Shown: positions 1-5,483, counted from the first letter of the stretch. The stretch is 7,227 nucleotides of DNA from Anaerolineae bacterium (GCA_020433835.1 JAGRBY010000370.1:1-7227); one strand, 5' to 3'. Program-made: numbers and translations. Notes: a model not told the origin generated them from the letters alone.

Positions 1-23
1 TAAGTAGGTGGAGCAAACAAAAT

Positions 24-53
24 TGAAACGGTCTTTGCGTTTTGACCGTTTCA
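24..53. repeat. 10-bp perfect inverted repeat (hairpin or operator) overlapping a -35 box
   Basis: The arms TGAAACGGTC (24-33) and GACCGTTTCA (44-53) are perfect reverse complements around a 10-nt loop. There is no T-run to the right, so it is not an obvious terminator for a + strand gene entering from the left; on the - strand it is followed by a T-rich stretch, but no - strand gene lies to its right nearby. The right arm contains the TTGACC used as the -35 box of the downstream promoter, so a protein bound to this repeat could control the two-gene unit at 88-1974. The repeat is seen directly; the operator role is inferred. Confidence 0.5.
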
Positions 54-71
54 GGCTACTCAGAGTACAAT
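42..71 (+). promoter_or_regulatory. Sigma-70-like promoter for the P-loop NTPase / enolase-superfamily unit
   Basis: TTGACC (42-47) and TACAAT (66-71) are separated by 18 bp, close to the housekeeping consensus. Transcription would be expected to start near 78. The in-frame ATG at 70 lies inside the -10 box and would not be transcribed, which moves the likely gene start to the ATG at 88. Based on consensus match only. Confidence 0.55.
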
Positions 72-87
72 GGGCAGTGGCCTAATT

Positions 88-873
88 ATGCTAATTGAGT
101 ACCTCGACTTTGCATCAAATTCAGATAAAGTATGCCTACCCCTAAACCAAACCGAACTTGTAATTTTGGTGGGATTAACAGGTGTTGGCAAAACAACCGT
201 AACGGATGCGCTCCAAAAGCACATCACCTTTACGCTGTTGCCCAATCGACGGCAGGTAACGGATGAATTTATCATTGCTTCGCTCCAAAAAGAAGATGGC
301 GAAGCGGTTCACCCCGTTACCGACCGCCTGAAACGGCTTGAGTACACGGCCCGTTACCGCGCCCAATATCCGGGTGGGATGGCCCATGCCTTAAGCCGGC
401 TGGCGGTCGATCCGCAACAGGTAACGTTCCCGCTTATTTTCGATGGCCTGCGCGGTCAAAATGAAGTCCAGCATGCACTGCACTTTTTCCCGCATGCCCG
501 TTTTCTCATTCTCGATGCACCGGACAGTGTGCGTCTCAATCGCCTCTTAAATCGGGGTGATGCCTTCGACCGGATCAACTTCGACGCGGTGGTCGGTCAG
601 GATACGCTAACCGCGCTGCAAGCAATCCCCCATATTGATTTGGTTTTCAGCCCGGCCGATCTGCACAAAATTAGCCAAACCACGGCGGAGCTGGCGGTTG
701 ACGACGTTGTAAAAAAGGCGGCTCTCATCGTCAAAGAGCGACAAAATTACGACTCGCAAGCCGCCCGCGCCTTCTTAACCCAACACCTACCAGCCAATCG
801 GGTTTTGGTGATCGACACTGCCGCGCATGCACCGGCGGCTATCGTAGAACACATTAAACCGTGGTTACGCTAA
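88..873 (+). CDS. P-loop NTPase, small-molecule-kinase-like, substrate unknown
   Basis: This encodes a soluble protein of 261 aa counted from the ATG at 88. A Walker A motif GLTGVGKT is at residues 29-36 (Lys35, Thr36), and the hydrophobic strand FPLIFD ending in Asp119 looks like a Walker B or base position. A later strand, FLILDAP, followed by an Arg-rich segment (RLNRLLNRGDAFDRI), recalls the lid region of nucleotide and small-molecule kinases. The window shows no signal peptide, membrane segment or DNA-binding domain. An alternative ATG at 70 adds six residues but overlaps the predicted -10 box, so 88 is preferred; the ribosome site before it is weak and the leader very short. The gene directly downstream begins 12 nt after the stop, so the two are probably co-transcribed, and the kinase may act on a substrate or product of that enzyme. 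I recognise the fold class but no named family; an AAA-type regulatory ATPase is less likely because no sensor motifs or extra domain are visible. Confidence 0.8.
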   Translation: MLIEYLDFASNSDKVCLPLNQTELVILVGLTGVGKTTVTDALQKHITFTLLPNRRQVTDEFIIASLQKEDGEAVHPVTDRLKRLEYTARYRAQYPGGMAHALSRLAVDPQQVTFPLIFDGLRGQNEVQHALHFFPHARFLILDAPDSVRLNRLLNRGDAFDRINFDAVVGQDTLTALQAIPHIDLVFSPADLHKISQTTAELAVDDVVKKAALIVKERQNYDSQAARAFLTQHLPANRVLVIDTAAHAPAAIVEHIKPWLR

Positions 874-885
874 AGGAAATGCTCC

Positions 886-1974
886 ATGCCCACCATTGCT
901 GAAATTCACACCCATCCATTTCGTCTGCCAATGAAAGGTTCGCTCAGTTGGGGCAAAGCCAGCCGCCTCGACGCGCTGGAGCACGTGCTGGTTCAACTCG
1001 TCACCGACACCGGCCACACCGGCTGGGCCGAGGCTACCCCACGGCCGACCATCTATGGCGAAACGCCCCAATCCATTCAAACGATTATTCACGATCATCT
1101 CGCGCCGCGCCTGATCGGTATGGACATCGACGATACCAAGGCCATCAACCGCGCGATGGATGTTATAGCCAACAATCACACGGCCAAAGGGGCCATAGAT
1201 ATTTCTCTACACGAAGCTATTGCTGCCAGTCGCGGGCAAACGCTGTTTAACTATCTCAATCCAATTCATCGCCGCGTCAAAGTTTCTTACATTTTGGGCA
1301 TCGCCGATGAAGCAACGATGTTAGCCGAAGCCCAAAGTGTCTACGACCAGGGCGTGCGAGTCTTAAAGGTCAAAGTTGGCCGTAATTTTGATGATGACGT
1401 CCGCAACGTTCGTCTGTTGCAGCAGGAATTTGCCGGTACCGATCTGAGTCTTTACGGCGACGCCAACGAAGGCTTAGCGCCCAACCAGGCTCACGATCAA
1501 CTGCGTCGATTGGCCGATCTTGGCCTATTGTATGTTGAAGAACCTCTGCCGGTCGAACGCATTGCCGAACGGAGCCAACTCCGCGCCACCCAACTGCTGC
1601 CGCTCATCGCTGATGACAGCACGTTTACACCGCGCGATCTGCGCCGCGAGCTATATTTCGATACGTTCGATATTCTTAACATCAAAACAGCCCGAACCGG
1701 CTATACGCACTCATTCGGTATGTTGGATGCTGTCCGAGCACACGGCAAAGGCGTGATGATCGGCTCGCAGGCCAGCTCGACTATAGGCACCATTCGGGCC
1801 GCACTTTTTGCCGGGTTGGAAGGCATCGATCACCCCTCAGAGTTGAGCTTCTTCCTTAAGGTCGAAGATGATATCGTCAACCGCCCCATCGAAATTGTGG
1901 CTGGCTATATCGACTTAAGCACGCTCACCACGATTGAAATTGACGAAACCAAGCTCAAACAACGCTCGTTGTAA
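886..1974 (+). CDS. Enolase-superfamily enzyme, muconate-lactonizing / dipeptide-epimerase-like subgroup
   Basis: The full-length protein has 362 aa, the usual size for the mandelate racemase / muconate lactonizing enzyme family. The N-terminal capping domain covers about residues 1-125 and the TIM barrel about 130-345. The catalytic set is complete: the KxK motif Lys161-Val-Lys163 on strand 2, Mg2+ ligands Asp192 (GDANEG), Glu218 (VEEP) and Asp243 (ADDS), and Lys267 (NIKTAR) on strand 6 as the opposite acid/base. Such enzymes abstract a proton alpha to a carboxylate and then epimerise, cycloisomerise or dehydrate. The Asp-x-Asp ammonium-binding motif known from L-Ala-D/L-Glu epimerases is not evident near the end of the barrel; instead there is HPSEL with Glu319, more like the ELFGP-type end of muconate cycloisomerases. 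Substrate is therefore unassigned. The AAGGA at 873-877, overlapping the previous stop codon, supports the ATG at 886 and translational linkage with the P-loop NTPase gene. Confidence 0.9.
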   Translation: MPTIAEIHTHPFRLPMKGSLSWGKASRLDALEHVLVQLVTDTGHTGWAEATPRPTIYGETPQSIQTIIHDHLAPRLIGMDIDDTKAINRAMDVIANNHTAKGAIDISLHEAIAASRGQTLFNYLNPIHRRVKVSYILGIADEATMLAEAQSVYDQGVRVLKVKVGRNFDDDVRNVRLLQQEFAGTDLSLYGDANEGLAPNQAHDQLRRLADLGLLYVEEPLPVERIAERSQLRATQLLPLIADDSTFTPRDLRRELYFDTFDILNIKTARTGYTHSFGMLDAVRAHGKGVMIGSQASSTIGTIRAALFAGLEGIDHPSELSFFLKVEDDIVNRPIEIVAGYIDLSTLTTIEIDETKLKQRSL

Positions 1975-2028
1975 CATAGATTGGCCCAGTTTGCGCCCCC
2001 AGTAAAAAAAGTAAACCAACTCAATTGC

Positions 2029-2048
2029 GGCACAGTGTGCCACTTTTT
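2029..2048 (+). terminator. Weak Rho-independent terminator after the enolase-superfamily gene
   Basis: GGCAC (2029-2033) pairs with GTGCC (2037-2041) around a 3-nt loop, followed within two bases by TTTTT (2044-2048). The stem is only 5 bp, so termination may be partial. The last two T residues also form the start of the next promoter's -35 box. Confidence 0.4.
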
Positions 2049-2075
2049 GACGACCCCCCTCAGACATCGTACAAT
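2047..2075 (+). promoter_or_regulatory. Sigma-70-like promoter for the SAM hydroxide adenosyltransferase gene
   Basis: TTGACG (2047-2052) and TACAAT (2070-2075) are spaced by exactly 17 bp, a near-consensus housekeeping promoter. Transcription would start near 2082, just before the GGAGG at 2084-2088. This excludes the in-frame ATG at 2025 as the start, since it lies upstream of the promoter. Confidence 0.65.
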
Positions 2076-2083
2076 ACTTCGCC

Positions 2084-2088
2084 GGAGG
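2084..2088 (+). promoter_or_regulatory. Ribosome binding site that fixes the start at 2094
   Basis: GGAGG lies 5 nt before the ATG at 2094. The upstream in-frame ATG at 2025 has no such site, and the 23 residues it would add precede the conserved family start. Confidence 0.75.
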
Positions 2089-2093
2089 ACACC

Positions 2094-2879
2094 ATGTCAG
2101 CATCACTCAACCCAATCATCACCCTAACGACCGATTTCGGACAAAGCGACGGCTACGTCGGCGCTATGCAAGGCGTCATTTTAACCATCTGCCCGTCAGC
2201 TAAAATCACGCACTTAACGCACAGCATTCCCCCCCAAAATATTCACGTCGGCGCTTTTGTGCTGTACCAAACGTTTAGCTTTTATCCCAGCCATACCGTT
2301 CACTGCGTCGTCATCGATCCCGGCGTGGGCAGCGAACGGCGGGCCATAGCTGTCGACACCCGCCAGGGCATCTTTGTCGGCCCTGATAACGGCGTTTTGA
2401 GCCTGGCACTGGCCGAAACCACTATCCGCAAAGCTGTGGTCTTGACCAATCCCATCTTTCAGGTAGCCAACGTCAGCGCCACATTTCACGGTCGCGATAT
2501 CTTCTCGCCGGCCGCTGCCCATTTAGCCAAAGGCGTACCCATCGATGTGCTGGGCGACCCGATCACCGATCTGGTGCAGCTTGATTTTAGAACAACGCTC
2601 GACGCCGGGCAGGCGCGTATTATCCATGTCGATCATTTTGGCAACTTGGTTCTCGATCTACGCGCCCAGGATATCGACAACCCGGCAAGAGTGACGTTTA
2701 CCGCCGGTGGCAAGGTCATTACCTCACTCAGTCGCACCTTTGCCGATGTCGCGGAAGGCGAACTGCTGGCCTACACCGGCAGCACCCGCGACCATATTGA
2801 GATTGCCGTACGTAATGGAAGTGCTGCCCAGGCGTTGGATTTGCAACAGGGAGATGTCGTGCAAATTTCGCCGGGTTAG
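2094..2879 (+). CDS. S-adenosyl-L-methionine hydroxide adenosyltransferase (DUF62 family)
   Basis: This 261-aa protein belongs to the family that hydrolyses S-adenosylmethionine to adenosine and methionine, using water/hydroxide as nucleophile, and that also includes fluorinases and chlorinases. Family hallmarks appear in order: LTTDFGQSDGYVGAMQG (residues 11-27), VIDPGVGSERRAIAV (73-87), GPDNGVLSLA (96-105) and TFHGRDIFSPAAAHLA (130-145), then a C-terminal beta domain starting around IIHVDHFGNLVLD (176-188). The Asp-Arg-His triad typical of hydrolysing members is present as Asp75, Arg82 and His132, with spacing as in the archaeal enzyme, and no fluorinase-type insertion is seen, so halide use is unlikely. 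It is probably cytoplasmic and acts as a homotrimer like its relatives (family knowledge). The gene has its own promoter and ribosome site. Its physiological role, perhaps control of the SAM pool, is not settled for most bacteria. Confidence 0.93.
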   Translation: MSASLNPIITLTTDFGQSDGYVGAMQGVILTICPSAKITHLTHSIPPQNIHVGAFVLYQTFSFYPSHTVHCVVIDPGVGSERRAIAVDTRQGIFVGPDNGVLSLALAETTIRKAVVLTNPIFQVANVSATFHGRDIFSPAAAHLAKGVPIDVLGDPITDLVQLDFRTTLDAGQARIIHVDHFGNLVLDLRAQDIDNPARVTFTAGGKVITSLSRTFADVAEGELLAYTGSTRDHIEIAVRNGSAAQALDLQQGDVVQISPG

Positions 2880-2881
2880 TC

Positions 2882-2914
2882 TACAATGAAGGGACATAGC
2901 AAGTAGACCTTAAC
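2882..2914. repeat. Left copy of a diverged direct repeat (TACAATGAAG ... TAGACCTTAAC)
   Basis: TACAATGAAG at 2882-2891 and TAGACCTTAAC at 2904-2914, with GACATA between them (2893-2898), recur in the same order at 3080-3116. The internal spacing differs by 4 nt because an AT-rich run sits in the right copy. The copies flank the large inverted repeat at 2950-3007, 198 bp apart. This one begins three bases after the SAM hydroxide adenosyltransferase stop codon. Confidence 0.7.
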
Positions 2915-2949
2915 GTGATTATTGTGGTTATTTTCCAAAATACTGTTGG

Positions 2950-3007
2950 TGGAGATGGGGAGATTAGGAGATTTATAGGGAACAATCTCCTAATCTCCCC
3001 ATCTCCA
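2950..3007. repeat. Perfect 24-bp-arm inverted repeat (long stem-loop) between two genes
   Basis: The left arm (2950-2973) and right arm (2984-3007) are perfect reverse complements, around a 10-nt loop (2974-2983). The arms are themselves built from short repeats of the type GGAGAT(T/G): GGAGATG, GGGAGATTA, GGAGATT. One strand is nearly pure purine and the other pure pyrimidine in each arm. There is no T-run after the right arm, so it is not a classical Rho-independent terminator, though so long a stem could stop or protect the upstream transcript. It resembles REP/MITE-like palindromic repeats that occur in many copies in some genomes; copy number cannot be judged here. Confidence 0.85.
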
Positions 3008-3064
3008 ATCTCTGTGACCAAATATATTAAACCGGCTACATAGCCACAAAGTAAGATTTCACGA

Positions 3065-3095
3065 TGTCAACTTTTGCGGTACAATGAAGTTGACA
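3065..3095. promoter_or_regulatory. Candidate operator: inverted repeat TGTCAAC / GTTGACA before murA
   Basis: TGTCAAC (3065-3071) and GTTGACA (3089-3095) are perfect 7-bp inverted copies around 17 nt. The right half contains the TTGACA taken as the murA -35 box, so a dimeric regulator bound here could block transcription. It could also be chance in an AT-rich gap. Confidence 0.3.
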
Positions 3096-3116
3096 TAATT
3101 TTTTATAGACCTTAAC
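3080..3116. repeat. Right copy of the diverged direct repeat, inside the murA promoter region
   Basis: TACAATGAAG (3080-3089), GACATA (3092-3097) and TAGACCTTAAC (3106-3116) repeat the segment at 2882-2914. This copy supplies the TTGACA and much of the spacer of the proposed murA promoter, and also a TACAAT that could serve as a -10 box of its own, although no good -35 lies 17 bp before it. Confidence 0.7.
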
Positions 3117-3119
3117 AAT
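3090..3119 (+). promoter_or_regulatory. Probable promoter of murA
   Basis: A perfect TTGACA (3090-3095) is followed after 17 bp by TAACAA (3113-3118), or after 18 bp by AACAAT. The -10 match is only fair. Transcription would start near 3125, leaving a leader of about 23 nt containing AAGGA (3139-3143) before the ATG at 3148. TACAAT at 3080-3085 is an alternative -10 with a poor -35. Confidence 0.45.
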
Positions 3120-3147
3120 AACATCTCTATCGAGAAGCAAGGACTCC

Positions 3148-4434
3148 ATGGAACAATTCATTATAGAAGGAAGGAATCCGCTGAGCGGGGTGGTTACTCC
3201 CAGCGGCAACAAAAATGCTGCGTTTCCTCTTATTTCAGCCGCGCTGCTCACCGATGAGCCGGTGACCCTCTACAACCTACCCAACATTGGCGATGTGCGC
3301 ACCATGCTCAACATCGTCGAAGATTTGGGGGTAGAGGTTAACCGCCACGATGCTCACAACGTTACCCTCAGAGCGGGCAGCCTGCGCTCGACCACACCCG
3401 ATCCGGCTCGCTTCGAAAAAATCAGAGGCGCGTTGGTCTTGATGGGTTCGCTGTTGGCCCGCGAAGGTGAGGTTAATCTAAGCCAGCCCGGCGGCGATAA
3501 AATCGGCCGCCGGCGCGTCGATACACACATTATGGCGCTTCAGGCGCTTGGCGCGAAATTTAGCTACAATGGGCGCTTCACCCTCAAAGCCAAAAAGCTG
3601 CAAGGCCAGGATATTCTCCTCGATGAGGCCAGCGTAACCGCCACCGAGAACGCTATTCTGGCGGCAGTGTTAGCCGAAGGAACCACCATCATCCGCAATT
3701 CCGCCTCCGAACCGCACGTGCAGGATTTGTGCCATCTACTGCGCCGGATGGGAGCTAACATTGAAGGCGTTGGTTCCAATTTGCTGACCATCCACGGCGT
3801 CACCTCGCTGCATGGTACGGAATACACCCTCAGCGCCGATTATTTAGAGGTCGGCAGCTTTATCGCGCTGTCGGCGGTTACGGAAGGCGAAATTCGCATC
3901 AAAAACGTTAACCTCGAACATTTGCGCATGACGCTCATGATATACGACCGTCTGGGTCTTATACCCAAAATTCAAGACAATGATTTACTCCTGCCCAGCA
4001 ATCCCCTTATGGTTGTCATGCCCGATATCGGCGATGCCATCCCCACTATCGACGATGCCCCCTGGCCCGGTTTTCCGGCCGATATGATGAGCGTTACGCT
4101 CGTTGCCGCCACACAATCGACCGGCACCGTTCTCTTTCACGAAAAAATGTACGAAAGCCGCCTCTTTTTTGTTGACCGCCTGATCAGTATGGGTGCCCGC
4201 ATTGTGTTGTGCGATCCGCACCGGGCACTGGTGCAAGGTCCCAGCCTCATGCGCGGCGAACGGCAAGGTATCTCCAGTCCCGACATTCGCGCCGGGATCG
4301 CCCTGCTCATCGCCGCTCTGTGCGCCGACGGCACCACCATCATCAGAAACATCGGCCAAATCGACCGGGGTTATGAGAACATCGAGCAAAAGCTGCTCGA
4401 ATTGGGGGCCAAGATAAAACGCGTCAAAGAATAA
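3148..4434 (+). CDS. murA: UDP-N-acetylglucosamine 1-carboxyvinyltransferase (MurA), Cys-to-Asp variant
   Basis: This 428-aa cytoplasmic enzyme transfers enolpyruvate from PEP to the 3'-OH of UDP-GlcNAc, the first committed step of peptidoglycan synthesis. The two-domain inside-out barrel is full length. Conserved residues match the E. coli enzyme: Lys22-Asn23 (SGNKNAAFP), Arg93 and the active loop [13 protein letters not shown] (115-127) with Arg122. Further matches are general base Asp312 (GFPADMM), Arg338 (YESR), Arg381 (DIRAG) and Arg407 (IDRGYE). The loop Cys (Cys115 in E. coli), target of fosfomycin, is Asp117 here, as in Mycobacterium tuberculosis and Chlamydia, so intrinsic fosfomycin insensitivity is predicted. 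The segment before Asp312 (about 288-306) seems somewhat longer than in E. coli and acidic. AAGGA at 3139-3143 supports the start. The gene stands alone, with a strong terminator 2 nt after the stop. The related EPSP synthase is excluded by the KNAA, active-loop and IDRGYE motifs. Confidence 0.97.
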   Translation: MEQFIIEGRNPLSGVVTPSGNKNAAFPLISAALLTDEPVTLYNLPNIGDVRTMLNIVEDLGVEVNRHDAHNVTLRAGSLRSTTPDPARFEKIRGALVLMGSLLAREGEVNLSQPGGDKIGRRRVDTHIMALQALGAKFSYNGRFTLKAKKLQGQDILLDEASVTATENAILAAVLAEGTTIIRNSASEPHVQDLCHLLRRMGANIEGVGSNLLTIHGVTSLHGTEYTLSADYLEVGSFIALSAVTEGEIRIKNVNLEHLRMTLMIYDRLGLIPKIQDNDLLLPSNPLMVVMPDIGDAIPTIDDAPWPGFPADMMSVTLVAATQSTGTVLFHEKMYESRLFFVDRLISMGARIVLCDPHRALVQGPSLMRGERQGISSPDIRAGIALLIAALCADGTTIIRNIGQIDRGYENIEQKLLELGAKIKRVKE

Positions 4435-4459
4435 AAAAAGAGCAGCGCACTGCTCTTTT
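4433..4459. terminator. Strong bidirectional Rho-independent terminator between convergent genes
   Basis: AAAAGAGCAG (4436-4445) pairs perfectly with CTGCTCTTTT (4450-4459) around the 4-nt loop CGCA. On the + strand it ends in TTTT after murA. On the - strand the same stem is followed by seven T residues (complement of 4433-4439), so it can also end transcripts of the hydrolase gene arriving from the right. The A-run overlaps the murA stop codon. Confidence 0.88.
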
Positions 4460-4498
4460 AAAGAAGCCATATTCGATTAGCCGAGCTATCATCTGGTC

Positions 4499-4618
4499 AG
4501 AACTTACGCAGTGCTAAAGGTGACAGTCACTTATTGGTCATAAATCAGCGTTGGATTAGCCCAAATAGGTCGATTTAGGGCATCCAAGTGACTGTCACCT
4601 GACTTTTGCGTAAGTCCT
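4499..4618. mobile_element. 120-bp MITE-like element with terminal and subterminal inverted repeats
   Basis: The outer ends AGAACTTACGCA (4499-4510) and TGCGTAAGTCCT (4607-4618) are inverted copies with one mismatch in 12. Inside them, GGTGACAGTCACTT (4519-4532) and AAGTGACTGTCACC (4586-4599) form a perfect 14-bp pair, each containing its own palindrome GTGAC-N-GTCAC. The flanks TCTGGTC (4492-4498) and ACTGGTC (4619-4625) abut the ends and agree in 6 of 7 bases, as expected of an aged target-site duplication. The core (4533-4585) has no coding capacity. It is most likely a non-autonomous element moved by a transposase elsewhere; the parent family cannot be named from here. It lies in the 3' untranslated part of the hydrolase transcript, before the shared terminator. 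Confidence 0.72.
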
Positions 4619-4624
4619 ACTGGT

Positions 4625-5470
4625 CTAATTGTGATGCAATTGCCCGCTCATTTCCCGATATAAAATCTCAAGGTTGGCGCGATGCAAATCCTGAACCAGG
4701 CCATTTAACGGAATGCGACTCTTGCCACATTTGTCGATGGTCAATTTCTCCAAGGCATGCGGCCCTTGCCCTTTTTCAACCAGTTCTGATACTTTTTTCT
4801 CAATAAACTTGAGATATTTAATGCTTGACTGAATAGCAATAGGAATTTCACCACGCAGCAGCACTTCGCCGTGCCCCTGTACAATACTTTCAAGCTGATA
4901 ACTTTCCAGAGCTTTGAGCGATTCCAAGAACTTATGGCGATCGCCCCACACAAAATAAGGCACCGGCATAACCGTGTCGGCAGCCAGCATAACCTTATCT
5001 TCCCGCACATAGGCCACGGTCGAATCGAGCGTATGACCCGGCATCAGCGCCATCTCGATCGATTTATTGCCGACATGCAGCACTAACTCCCCATCTTCAA
5101 AAACCACATCGGGGATGCGCAGTACGGCATTCTCCAGCAGCGGGGATGACTCTTTGGCTTCATCCAAAGCCGCCTGCCCATACTGCATCATCGCTTCCTG
5201 ACACTTTTTATGGCACACTAACTCAACCGAGTCATCAAACAGATAGTTACCGTTGGTGTGGTCACCGTGCCAGTGGGTGTTAACCAAATACTTAATTGGC
5301 CCTTGCCCCAGAGCCTTGAGATAATCGATCATCTCTTGGGTTTCGTTACCAAACGGCAAGGTGTCGATAACGACAACCCCTTCGCGGGTGACTACGGCCG
5401 AAGCTGTCACCTGGGCATATAAATCACTGGTAAAAACATAGATGTCATCAGAGACGCGTTCACGTCGCAT
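4625..5470 (-). CDS. Metallo-beta-lactamase-fold metal-dependent hydrolase
   Basis: The protein has 281 aa from the ATG at 5470. The zinc-binding signature is complete: THWHGDH (His66, His68, Asp70, His71), His146 in MPGHTLDST, bridging Asp165 in AADTV and His200 in VQGHGE, so a dinuclear metal site and hydrolase activity are expected. An N-terminal strand region with VVIDT (34-37 region) fits the fold start. Family relatives include lactonases, glyoxalase II-like thioesterases and class B beta-lactamases, and nothing here picks the substrate. There is no signal peptide, so a cytoplasmic place is likely and a secreted antibiotic-degrading role less so. The C-terminal part (about 215-281) is helical and charged, beyond the core fold. 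The alternative TTG start at 5485 overlaps the GAGGGG ribosome site that serves the ATG at 5470, so the latter is chosen. The stop codon overlaps the flank of the MITE-like element. Confidence 0.9.
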   Translation of the reverse strand: MRRERVSDDIYVFTSDLYAQVTASAVVTREGVVVIDTLPFGNETQEMIDYLKALGQGPIKYLVNTHWHGDHTNGNYLFDDSVELVCHKKCQEAMMQYGQAALDEAKESSPLLENAVLRIPDVVFEDGELVLHVGNKSIEMALMPGHTLDSTVAYVREDKVMLAADTVMPVPYFVWGDRHKFLESLKALESYQLESIVQGHGEVLLRGEIPIAIQSSIKYLKFIEKKVSELVEKGQGPHALEKLTIDKCGKSRIPLNGLVQDLHRANLEILYREMSGQLHHN

Positions 5471-5477
5471 GGACAAG

Positions 5478-5483
5478 CCCCTC
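5478..5483 (-). promoter_or_regulatory. Ribosome binding site deciding the hydrolase start
   Basis: GAGGGG on the - strand ends 7 nt before the ATG at 5470. The in-frame TTG at 5485 overlaps this site and has nothing comparable before it. Confidence 0.65.

Noticed and set aside
865..1179. - strand open frame opposite the enolase-superfamily gene
   Set aside because: It is a shadow of a strongly supported gene, with no start signal.
2025..2093. Upstream ATG extending the SAM hydroxide adenosyltransferase by 23 residues
   Set aside because: It lies before the -35/-10 boxes, has no ribosome site, and the added residues precede the family's conserved start.
2094..2879. Fluorinase or chlorinase rather than hydroxide adenosyltransferase
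   Set aside because: The Asp75-Arg82-His132 triad of the hydrolysing enzymes is present and no fluorinase-type insertion is visible.
2950..3007. CRISPR repeat or riboswitch in the murA upstream gap
   Set aside because: There is one palindrome with no regular spacers, and the structure is a simple hairpin without any riboswitch core that I can recognise.
3034..3045. Short palindrome GGCTACATAGCC upstream of murA
   Set aside because: A 5-bp dyad with a 2-nt centre is expected by chance in a sequence this long, and it has no clear relation to the promoter.
3985..4470. Long - strand open frame (161 codons) opposite murA
   Set aside because: It lies fully antisense to the conserved 3' half of murA, crosses the terminator, has low-complexity composition typical of a shadow frame, and shows no ribosome site or known motif.
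4499..4618. Small RNA or riboswitch in the convergent gap
   Set aside because: The fold is better explained by terminal inverted repeats with flanking duplications, and the position downstream of both genes argues against a leader element.
4625..5470. Antibiotic-resistance beta-lactamase
   Set aside because: The metal motif is shared by the whole MBL superfamily; there is no signal peptide and nothing that specifies a beta-lactam site.
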